A stretch of 5,972 bases of DNA from Acidimicrobiaceae bacterium (GTDB lineage Bacteria > Actinomycetota > Acidimicrobiia > Acidimicrobiales > Palsa-688), in assembly GCA_003156795.1 (NCBI GenBank), contig PMHU01000070.1, forward strand, positions 1 through 5,972, read 5' to 3'. Made by a program: the position numbers and the translations under genes. Positions within the stretch are counted from its first letter, which is position 1. Each line of letters begins with the position of its first letter. Under the pieces are notes generated by a model, which was not told where the DNA came from, searched no databases, and saw nothing but the letters and a program-made list of their open reading frames with translations. This document shows positions 1 to 5,646 of the stretch, piece by piece.

Positions 1-527
1 CGTCGGGCCGCGACACCCGCGGCCAGGGAAACGCGAGCGCGATCATCACCGCGACCATGACCGCTGACGGCGAGGGAACCAAGGTATCTGTGGTCACTGA
101 TCTGACCGTCACGGGGAAGGTGGCCCAGTTCGGGCGGGGAGTCATGGCCGACGTGAGCAGCAAGCTGATCGGTCAGTTCGTTGACAGCCTCGAAGCCGAC
201 ATCGAGTCCTCCGGCCGAGCTTCCGAGCCCCCATCGTCACCCGCCGACCACGACCTTTCGACCACCGGTCCCGCCTCGCCGAACGGCTCGAAGCGCGCTG
301 TCGGCGCAGCCGATCTCAACATCAACGGTTCCAAAAGGACCGAGTCGTCGGGTCCGCGGCGCATCCATTCACCGGAAGCGGAACCGTTGGACTTGCTGGC
401 CGTGGCGGGTGGGTCGACGGCCAAACGCCTGCTGCCCGCGGCCGGCCTCGTGGCGCTGATCCTGATCGTGATGGCCCGCAGGCGGACGAGGCGCGCCAGC
501 CGGTCGGGGGCGAAGGTCGGGCTCTGA
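1..527 (+). CDS. CoxG-like SRPBCC family protein with C-terminal membrane anchor (5' partial)
   Basis: The frame is open from position 3, so the start lies before the window; the internal ATG at 57 is not the true start. The 174 visible residues begin inside an SRPBCC (START-like) fold. The stretch from GNASAIITATM through GKVAQFGRGVMADVSSKL to GQFVDSLE closely matches the last strands and long C-terminal helix of carbon monoxide dehydrogenase subunit G (CoxG) relatives. A polar, Ser/Pro-rich linker follows, about residues 65-135 of the visible part. It contains NGSKR twice. Then comes a hydrophobic segment (LLPAAGLVALILIVMA) and an Arg-rich end, which suggests a tail-anchored membrane protein with its tip in the cytoplasm. 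In CO-oxidising bacteria CoxG helps attach the dehydrogenase to the membrane. Actinobacteria carry many CoxG paralogues unrelated to CO oxidation, and no dehydrogenase subunit is visible here, so the role is unknown. The family call is firm; the function is not. Confidence 0.8.
   Translation, partial: SGRDTRGQGNASAIITATMTADGEGTKVSVVTDLTVTGKVAQFGRGVMADVSSKLIGQFVDSLEADIESSGRASEPPSSPADHDLSTTGPASPNGSKRAVGAADLNINGSKRTESSGPRRIHSPEAEPLDLLAVAGGSTAKRLLPAAGLVALILIVMARRRTRRASRSGAKVGL
512..526 (+). promoter_or_regulatory. Possible ribosome binding site and CTG start overlapping the coxG-like stop
   Basis: GAAGG at 512-516 lies seven bases before a CTG at 524-526. The CTG overlaps the TGA stop of the preceding gene as CTGA, the same geometry as the common ATGA and GTGA coupled starts. 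In this frame I find no ATG, GTG or TTG from about 230 up to the GTG at 599. Residues encoded by 524-598 (ALSDGDRARVTELLGRQPR) look like the normal DUF501 N-terminus, so the start must lie upstream of 599. A CTG start is inferred, not proven. Confidence 0.4.
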
Positions 528-1936
528 CGGCCCTCAGCGACGGCGATCGCGCCCGAGTCACCGAGCTGCTGGGACGGCAGCCGCGGAGCGCCTTCACCGT
601 GGTCGTCAGGGATCCGGCCGGGGAGCCCGTCGTCATCCGCAACCCGCCTCTGCTCGACGACGGCACCCCGATGCCCACCAGGTACTGGCTGGTGGGCAAG
701 GAGGCCAGGCTGGCCGTGGACCGCCTCGAATCAACGGGGGGGGTGAGGGCGGCCGGATTGGAGGTGGATCCGGCCGAGCTGGCCGCCGCCCACGAGGCCT
801 ACGCCGCGGAGCGCGACTCGGACCTGCCCGCCCGGTGGAGCGGGCCTCGGCCGTCAGGAGGGGTGGGCGGGACGCGTCGGGGCGTCAAGTGCCTCCACGC
901 CCACTACGCCTGGCACCTGGCCGGTGGCGACGATCCGGTAGGGCGGTGGGTGGCCGAGCAGCTGTCCGCCGAAACCATCCCCGTTTCGGCGGCCGGGACC
1001 GCAGCGCCGGCCCCGCCGGTGGCGGCCATCGATTGCGGCACCCAGTCCACCCGGCTGCTCATCGCTTACCCGGGCGGCGCCACCGTGGAACGGTTGAATC
1101 GCATCACCAGGCTGGGCCAGGGCGTCGACCGGACGGCGACGTTGGCGCCCGACGCTATGGCCAGGACCGTCGACGTCCTTCGCGAGTACAAGGCCGCCCT
1201 GGACCGACACGGAGTCCAGCGGGTTCGCATGACGGCTACCTCGGCGGCTCGAGACGCGGCCAACCGCGAGGATTTCTTCTCCGCCGCGGCTTCCGTCATC
1301 GGCGTCCGCCCCGAACTGATAGCCGGCGTGGAAGAAGGCCGGCTTTCTTTTGAGGGCGCCACGGCCGAGTTGGATCCGTCGAGCGGGCCGTGGCTGGTCG
1401 TCGACATCGGCGGGGGATCCACCGAACTGGCCGTCGGTCCCGGCCTCGAAGGTGGGCCCCTCGCTGTGGTGTCGCTGGAGATGGGGTGCGTTCGCCTCAG
1501 CGAGCGTTATCTGGCGTCGGATCCGCCGACTTCGAACGACGTCGCAGCCGCCAGCCAGTCGGCGCGAGCGCTCATCCAACAGGCGGCCGAAGCCCAGCCG
1601 GCTTTTCGCACGGGTTCCACCCTGGTGGGGCTGGCCGGCACCGTCGCCTGCCTGGCGTCGGTCGACCAGGGACTGGACTCCTACGATCGAGACCGGGTGC
1701 ACCACTACCTGCTCACCCTGGGCCACGTGGAAGCGATGCTGAGGGCGCTGGGCTCGATGACATCGGAACAGCGCCGCCTGGTACCGGGAGTGGAGCCGCA
1801 GCGAGCCGACGTGATCGTCGGGGGCACGATCGTGTTGGTCGAGGTCATGCGCCAATTCGGTTTCGACCGATGCCTGACCTCGGAGGCCGACATCCTCGAC
1901 GGCATCGTCCTCAGCCTCGGCGCCGGTACGACGTAG
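524..1936 (+). CDS. DUF501 domain - Ppx/GppA phosphatase fusion protein
   Basis: One uninterrupted frame joins two domains that are normally separate neighbouring genes in Actinobacteria. With a CTG start at 524 the product is 470 aa; with the GTG at 599 it is 445 aa and lacks the first part of DUF501. Residues 1 to about 145 are DUF501, with PMPTRYWLVG, RPSGGVGG and the conserved GVKCLHAHYAWHLAG (Cys123). An Ala/Pro-rich linker at about 146-165 leads into a Ppx/GppA domain of about 300 residues. Its markers are the first phosphate loop DCGTQSTRLL from Asp170, RLGQGVDR, ATSAARDAANR at 238, the catalytic-type Glu pair in VEEGRLSFEGA (270-271), the second phosphate loop DIGGGSTEL from Asp294, and VPGVEPQRADVIVGG near the end. 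There is no C-terminal HD domain, so it is the short form. Family members hydrolyse inorganic polyphosphate or pppGpp; the substrate here cannot be read from sequence. It probably shares a transcript with the upstream CoxG-like gene. A G8 run lies at 736-743, but the frame is intact through it. Confidence 0.88.
   Translation: MTALSDGDRARVTELLGRQPRSAFTVVVRDPAGEPVVIRNPPLLDDGTPMPTRYWLVGKEARLAVDRLESTGGVRAAGLEVDPAELAAAHEAYAAERDSDLPARWSGPRPSGGVGGTRRGVKCLHAHYAWHLAGGDDPVGRWVAEQLSAETIPVSAAGTAAPAPPVAAIDCGTQSTRLLIAYPGGATVERLNRITRLGQGVDRTATLAPDAMARTVDVLREYKAALDRHGVQRVRMTATSAARDAANREDFFSAAASVIGVRPELIAGVEEGRLSFEGATAELDPSSGPWLVVDIGGGSTELAVGPGLEGGPLAVVSLEMGCVRLSERYLASDPPTSNDVAAASQSARALIQQAAEAQPAFRTGSTLVGLAGTVACLASVDQGLDSYDRDRVHHYLLTLGHVEAMLRALGSMTSEQRRLVPGVEPQRADVIVGGTIVLVEVMRQFGFDRCLTSEADILDGIVLSLGAGTT
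736..743 (+). repeat. G8 homopolymer inside the DUF501 coding region
   Basis: Eight consecutive G residues encode Gly-Gly and the first base of Val in STGGVRAAG. The reading frame on both sides matches the DUF501 family, so the tract is in its coding length here. Such runs are prone to slippage in replication, transcription and sequencing. A change of one base would stop production of both the DUF501 and the Ppx domains. Confidence 0.75.
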
Positions 1937-1965
1937 AGGCGCGTCCGCCCCTCGTCCGGCCCCTC

Positions 1966-1983
1966 CGGCCCCCGACGGGGCCG
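1966..1983 (+). terminator. Short GC-rich hairpin after the DUF501-Ppx gene (possible weak terminator)
   Basis: A perfect 7-bp inverted repeat, CGGCCCC at 1966-1972 and GGGGCCG at 1977-1983, encloses the tetraloop CGAC. It sits about 30 bases after the TAG at 1934-1936. The following bases, TCTACCATTT, are only moderately T-rich and lack a clear U-tract, so intrinsic termination is uncertain. It could equally be an RNA structure with no role in termination. Confidence 0.3.
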
Positions 1984-1985
1984 TC

Positions 1986-1998
1986 TACCATTTCGGTC
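1986..1998 (+). promoter_or_regulatory. Candidate -10 box for a leaderless aminotransferase transcript
   Basis: TACCAT at 1986-1991 fits the actinobacterial -10 pattern TANNNT. Seven bases separate it from the ATG at 1999, so transcription would begin at or next to the start codon. No Shine-Dalgarno-like sequence sits at normal spacing before this ATG; the nearest G run, 1977-1980, is 18 bases away. I see no clear -35 hexamer at 17-bp spacing. Leaderless mRNAs are common in Actinobacteria, so this reading is plausible but unproven. Confidence 0.4.
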
Positions 1999-3078
1999 AT
2001 GGTTGTTAGCGACCGCGTGCTGATGGGTCCCGGCCCTTGCAATCCGTATCCCGAAGCGACGGAGGGTCTGACCCGGCCGATGCTCGGGCACCTCGACCCG
2101 GAGTTCATCCAGATCCTCGACGAGACTTGCGACCGGCTGCGAACCGTGTGGGCCACCGGCAACGCGGTTACCTTGCCGGTGTCGGGCACCGGCTCGGCCG
2201 GGATGGAGGCGGCGTTCGTCAACACCGTCGGCCCCGGCGACACCGTGACCGTTGGCGTCAACGGGCTCTTCGGCGAGCGCATGTGCGATGTGGCCGACCG
2301 CTGCGGTGCCGAAGTCATCCGCGTCGACGGGACGTGGGGTCAGCCCCTCGATCCGTCGGCCCTGCTCTCGGCCCACCCATCACCGAAGGTCATCGCGTTG
2401 GTGCACGCGGAGACGAGCACCGGGGTGCGCAACGACGTGGCTGCGGTCGCCGCAGGCAAGGGAGATGCTCTCCTGCTGGCCGACTGCGTCACCTCGCTCG
2501 GCGGGATACCGGTCGCCATCGACGAATGGGGCGTCGACATCGCCTACAGCGGGACGCAAAAGTGCCTGGGCGTCTCACCCGGCCTGGCCCCGCTCACCAT
2601 CGGGGCCCGGGCGTGGGAGCGACGCATCGCCAGACCTCAGAGCTGGTACCTGGATCTGGGCATGATCGGGGACTACACCGCAGGCGCCACCCGCAAGTAT
2701 CACCACACCGCTCCCATAGCCATGATCGCCTCTTTGCACGCCGCCCTGGGCGCCCTCCTGGAGGAGGGGCTCGAGGCTTCGTGGGCCCGCCATGCCCAGT
2801 GTGGCGCCCTCCTTCAAGAAGGGCTGGAGAAGCTCGGTTTGGAACTGTGGGCGACCGAGGGAAGCCGGTTGCCTCAACTGACGACCGTCGTCATCCCCGA
2901 AGGCGTCGACGACGGCGCCATCCGACGCACCCTCTTACAGCGCTACGGCATCGAGATCGGCGGGGGCGTCGGGCCGTGGGCCGGGAAGCTGTGGCGCATC
3001 GGCTGCATGGGCCACACAGCGAGGATCCGCAACGTCACCCTGCTCTTGGCGGCTCTGGGGGAGTTGCTGGGTCGGTGA
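1999..3078 (+). CDS. Class V aminotransferase, alanine/serine-glyoxylate aminotransferase family
   Basis: The 359-aa product is a PLP-dependent fold-type I transaminase of the alanine-glyoxylate/serine-pyruvate group, a little shorter than the 392-aa human AGT. It starts with MVVSDRVLMGPGPCNPYPEA, the usual glycine/proline opening of the family; the ATG at 1999 puts this motif at the N-terminus. The cofactor site is complete: SGTGSAGMEA with Ser62, HAETSTG for substrate contact, Asp162 in DCVTSLGG, Lys188 in SGTQKCLG as the Schiff-base lysine, and KYHHTAP. Asp162 and Lys188 are 26 residues apart, as in human AGT. Arg333 in WRIGCMG should bind the substrate carboxylate. The likely reaction moves an amino group from alanine or serine to glyoxylate, giving glycine, in the cytoplasm; the exact donor is inferred. 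The stop overlaps the next gene's start by four bases (GTGA), so the two are probably co-translated. The open frame extends far upstream into the previous gene, but that part is a shadow of the Ppx coding sequence. Confidence 0.9.
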   Translation: MVVSDRVLMGPGPCNPYPEATEGLTRPMLGHLDPEFIQILDETCDRLRTVWATGNAVTLPVSGTGSAGMEAAFVNTVGPGDTVTVGVNGLFGERMCDVADRCGAEVIRVDGTWGQPLDPSALLSAHPSPKVIALVHAETSTGVRNDVAAVAAGKGDALLLADCVTSLGGIPVAIDEWGVDIAYSGTQKCLGVSPGLAPLTIGARAWERRIARPQSWYLDLGMIGDYTAGATRKYHHTAPIAMIASLHAALGALLEEGLEASWARHAQCGALLQEGLEKLGLELWATEGSRLPQLTTVVIPEGVDDGAIRRTLLQRYGIEIGGGVGPWAGKLWRIGCMGHTARIRNVTLLLAALGELLGR

Positions 3079-3713
3079 CCTGGAACAACCCGGTTCGACC
3101 TCACACCCCGTCATTGACTGGACAGAGGGTACTCCTGCGACCCTTGACCACATCCGACTTCGACGCCTGGCGGGAGGTGAGAATCCGATCCCGGGACTGG
3201 CTGCTCAAGTGGGAGCCGCGTCCCCTTCCCGGCCAGCCTGACGCCACCGAGGACCGGCGCATCTTCGCCGCCCGCTGCGGGGCCAGGGAACGGGAACGGC
3301 AGCTCGGTTCCGGCTACGGCTTCGGGATCTTTATCGGGTCCGGACACGAACGCTTCGTCGGTGAGATCAACCTGTCGTCGGTGCAGCGCGGCCCGTACCA
3401 GAACGCCTACGTCGGCTACTGGATCGACGAGGCTGCGGCCGGGCACTCATATGTTCCGGAAGCGTTTGTGGTGCTCTGCCGGTTCGCGTTCGAAGATCTG
3501 GCCCTGCACCGTCTGCAGGCGTCCATCATCCCCCGCAACCGACCCAGCCACCGGGTGGTCGAGAAGCTCGGCCTGCGCGCCGAAGGGGTCGCCGAGCGCT
3601 ATCTCGAGATCAATGGGCGGTGGGAGGACCACGTGCGCTACGCCATCACGTCCGAGGAGTGGAACGACCGCCGCGACGACTACCTGAGGGGCTGGATCCT
3701 GCCGGTCGATTAG
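3075..3713 (+). CDS. GNAT family N-acetyltransferase, RimJ/RimL type
   Basis: The 212-aa product uses the GTG at 3075, whose last two bases begin the TGA of the aminotransferase (GTGA). This is a typical coupled start, placed 16 codons before the first family motif. The sequence reads as a RimJ/RimL-like GNAT domain: GQRVLLRPLTTSDFDAW at residues 16-32, DWLLKWEP at 41-48, FVGEINLSSV in the central sheet at 94-103, the acetyl-CoA-binding turn at 123-130 (GHSYVPEA, in place of the more usual GxGxxTEA), and NRPSHRVVEKLGLRAEG at 155-171. It should move an acetyl group from acetyl-CoA to a protein N-terminus or other amine; the RimJ/RimL label does not prove a ribosomal protein target. Similar proteins are found across Actinobacteria. 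The end overlaps the convergent SDR gene by four bases. No functional link to the aminotransferase is evident beyond coupling. Confidence 0.88.
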   Translation: MTWNNPVRPHTPSLTGQRVLLRPLTTSDFDAWREVRIRSRDWLLKWEPRPLPGQPDATEDRRIFAARCGARERERQLGSGYGFGIFIGSGHERFVGEINLSSVQRGPYQNAYVGYWIDEAAAGHSYVPEAFVVLCRFAFEDLALHRLQASIIPRNRPSHRVVEKLGLRAEGVAERYLEINGRWEDHVRYAITSEEWNDRRDDYLRGWILPVD

Positions 3714-4750
3714 CGCTCCCGCACGATGGCGGGTGAGTGACGGAAGAAAGACTCGACGTCTCCCTGGTACCGGTACGACGGTTCTGTCTCGCCGACCACC
3801 CGCCGCAGCCGCTGGCCCTCGACGAAGTGCCGAACGGCTCCCGCCGTCGTGTACCGGTAGTCGAAGCCGACTGACTTGAGCTTGCGGTTGTCGATGCCCC
3901 GGCCGTACTTGAGCAGGTTGAGCGCCTCGGGCGGCAGCTTGATCACGCCCAGGCGGGCCAGCGCCGCAGCCGACATGCTCGTTCCCAGCGGGCTGAGCAA
4001 TAGCGGAGGATGGCCTGCTATCGCCCTGATCTCCGACCACGGCAGCCGCCCGTCGCCTGCCACGTTGTAGACCCCTTCGAGCTGGCGGCTGACCGCGAAC
4101 TCGATGGCCCTCACGATGTCGACCTGCTCCACGAACTGTAGTTGCGGATCGAACCCGGCGATGGTGGGGATCATCGGCATCATCAACGCTTTGGAGAACA
4201 GGGTGACGAGATCCTCGCCGAGGACGTTGGCGCAGCGCAGCACGGCCACCTTGATGTTGGCGAACTCCTCGGCGAACGAGCGCAGGTAGCCCTCGACCTC
4301 TACAAGGGACCGCTCGACCCTGGTCCTGGCCGCGCTCGTGCGGCGGGATTCCTCCCGAAACCAGGTCGGGTCCTCCTGGGCGGCCCCGTACACCAAGGCC
4401 GAGGACTTGACCACCAGAGACGTCACCCGGCTGTCCTCGGCGCCCAGGGCGGCGAGGAGGTTGATGGTTCCGATCACGTTCTTCTCGTGCAAACGCCGGT
4501 CCGGCACCACCGCCGAGTTGACCACCAGGCCGGCGTGCACGACCGTGTCGACCTGGGTGGCGCGGACCAGGCGGGCCAGGGTCGAATAGCTGTCGTCGGT
4601 GCGGACGAACTCAGTGCGCTCCAACGCCACGACCGGATCGTCCGTGTCCATGCCGACGATCACCTCGATCGACGGATCCTGCTCGAACCCCCACGCCAGA
4701 CGGCCTCCCCAAAAGGAGGCCAGGCCGGTGATCAGGATCCGTCTACCCAC
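3710..4750 (-). CDS. NAD(P)-binding extended SDR protein, GalE2-like, lacking the YxxxK motif
   Basis: The 346-aa product begins at a GTG (4750-4748) and ends at TAA (3712-3710). The N-terminus has the Rossmann dinucleotide loop TGLASFWG (residues 8-15), in which the usual middle glycine is Ser12. VDTVVHAG at 67-74 and NVIGTINLLAA at 91-101 are standard extended-SDR landmarks. The catalytic Ser region is present (KSSALVYG, 115-122). The normal Tyr-x-x-x-Lys pair is absent: the stretch before EVEGYLRSFAEEF reads TSAARTRVERSLV, and by my alignment Thr143 and Arg147 take those places. The C-terminal KYGRGIDNRKLKS (281-293) recalls M. tuberculosis Rv0501 (GalE2) as I remember it. The annotation as UDP-galactose epimerase is therefore doubtful; a binding, scaffold or altered enzymatic role is likelier. 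It follows the acyltransferase by 12 nt in the same frame with no evident ribosome binding site, so coupled translation is likely. Confidence 0.85.
   Translation of the reverse strand: MGRRILITGLASFWGGRLAWGFEQDPSIEVIVGMDTDDPVVALERTEFVRTDDSYSTLARLVRATQVDTVVHAGLVVNSAVVPDRRLHEKNVIGTINLLAALGAEDSRVTSLVVKSSALVYGAAQEDPTWFREESRRTSAARTRVERSLVEVEGYLRSFAEEFANIKVAVLRCANVLGEDLVTLFSKALMMPMIPTIAGFDPQLQFVEQVDIVRAIEFAVSRQLEGVYNVAGDGRLPWSEIRAIAGHPPLLLSPLGTSMSAAALARLGVIKLPPEALNLLKYGRGIDNRKLKSVGFDYRYTTAGAVRHFVEGQRLRRVVGETEPSYRYQGDVESFFRHSPAIVRER
4702..4721 (-). repeat. 7-bp perfect inverted repeat early in the SDR gene
   Basis: GGCCTCC (4702-4708) and GGAGGCC (4715-4721) flank a six-base loop, CCAAAA on the + strand and TTTTGG in the mRNA. 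The hairpin would form about 30-50 nt after the start codon. It encodes part of the dinucleotide-binding loop (ASFWGG), so it may simply follow from the protein sequence. A role in slowing translation or transcription is speculative. Confidence 0.3.
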
Positions 4751-4762
4751 TGAAGCCGGGCA

Positions 4763-5635
4763 CTAACCGAACCAGACGCTGCGCCGCTTGCGCAGCATGT
4801 CGTACAAGTTCTTCTGCATCTCCTGCCGGATCGATTCGGCCCCCTCGAAGACCCGGCTCCTCGGATACCGGTCCTGGTCGGGCGGCACGTCGAAGGTGAC
4901 CGGGTCGAGAACTCGAAGCTTGAACTTGGCGGGAAAGTAGCCGAGCAGGCCGAGCGGGCCGAGTAGCAGCATGTTGGCCGTGATGGGCACGTACGGCACA
5001 CCGATAATCTTCGCCAGCCGGCTCGATTTGGCGACGATCGGCATGGCTTCTTCGCTGCCCACGACCGTGATCGGCACGACCGGGACCCCGGCGCGCATGG
5101 CGATCTCCACGAACCCGCCGCGCCCGAAGCGGCGCAGCTGGTATCGCTCCGAAAACACCTTCCCGGTCCCCTTGGTGCCCTCCGGAAAGACGAGCGCGAG
5201 CTGCTGCTGCTCGCGAAGCAAACGGTAGGCGTTGTCCGGGTGGGCGGGGACGCCGCCGCCTCTCGCCCAGGCCGTTCCAATCACTGGCAGAGACCGGAAC
5301 AGGTAGTCGGCCAGCCCGTACACGGGCCGCCCGAGCTCTTCCTCGATCCCGTGCATGATCACCGGAGCATCGGCGGGAATGGCTCCGGCGTGATTGGCGA
5401 CCAGTAGGGCGCCGCCATTTTGGGGTATTTTCTCGAGCCCTTCCCAATCGGCTCGAAACCAACGGTGGTAGATCGGGCCGTAGATCTGGCGCATGAGAGA
5501 GCGGGTTTTCTCCGAGCGGCCCCACTCGTCGACGTCGCTCGAGCGCGGTTCGGGCGGGGGCGCAGGAAGAGGCCGGCGAAGCGGCAGCAGGGCGCCCGAG
5601 GTGGCCGGTCGCTCTCTCACCCGACCCGTTGGCAT
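4763..5635 (-). CDS. Lysophospholipid acyltransferase-like protein (PlsC/LPLAT superfamily)
   Basis: The 290-aa product starts at the ATG 5635-5633, 11 nt after the protease stop. The frame is open further upstream to 5878, but that part reads as low-complexity Arg/Gly/Pro sequence antisense to no known domain and overlaps the protease gene, so the shorter start is preferred. Residues 1-40 are Pro/Arg-rich and probably disordered. The acyltransferase core then follows: VANHAGAIPADAP, with His82 and Asp89 spaced as HX6D, the form seen in the MGAT-like LPLAT branch rather than HX4D; LVFPEGTKGTGK at 148-159, the acceptor-phosphate motif; GRGGF at 171-175; and VPVVPITVVGSEE at 184-196. A hydrophobic stretch around 221-234 (NMLLLGPLGLLGYF) may associate with the membrane. 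It should transfer acyl groups from acyl-CoA or acyl-ACP to a lipid or glycerol acceptor; the substrate is unknown. M. tuberculosis Rv0502 is a relative, also beside a GalE2-like gene. The TAG stop is four sense codons before the SDR start, in frame. Confidence 0.87.
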   Translation of the reverse strand: MPTGRVRERPATSGALLPLRRPLPAPPPEPRSSDVDEWGRSEKTRSLMRQIYGPIYHRWFRADWEGLEKIPQNGGALLVANHAGAIPADAPVIMHGIEEELGRPVYGLADYLFRSLPVIGTAWARGGGVPAHPDNAYRLLREQQQLALVFPEGTKGTGKVFSERYQLRRFGRGGFVEIAMRAGVPVVPITVVGSEEAMPIVAKSSRLAKIIGVPYVPITANMLLLGPLGLLGYFPAKFKLRVLDPVTFDVPPDQDRYPRSRVFEGAESIRQEMQKNLYDMLRKRRSVWFG

Positions 5636-5646
5636 CGCCGTCGATG

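Noticed and set aside
308..527. Possible -1 frameshift joining the CoxG-like protein to DUF501
   Set aside because: The -1 frame is open here, but I see no slippery heptamer near the stop, and a CTGA reinitiation is simpler.
854..1855. A 333-codon open frame on the - strand opposite the Ppx domain
   Set aside because: Its product is His/Arg/Gly-rich with no domain pattern, and it mirrors the codon bias of the well-supported + strand gene; a GC-rich shadow.
1390..1998. Upstream extension of the aminotransferase frame through the Ppx gene
   Set aside because: The translation is Arg/Pro-rich and patternless until the MVVSDRVLMGPGP start; the Ppx frame explains this DNA.
2037..3074. Upstream extension of the GNAT frame through the aminotransferase gene
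   Set aside because: Low-complexity Arg/Gly/His sequence; the domain begins just after the coupled GTG at 3075.
3718..3733. Hairpin CCCGC / GCGGG at the convergent junction as a bidirectional terminator
   Set aside because: The stem is only five base pairs, has no T-rich tail on either strand, and lies inside SDR coding sequence.
4142..4753. A 203-codon + strand frame opposite the SDR gene
   Set aside because: It is a mirror of the SDR gene's codon pattern, with no recognisable motif or ribosome binding site.
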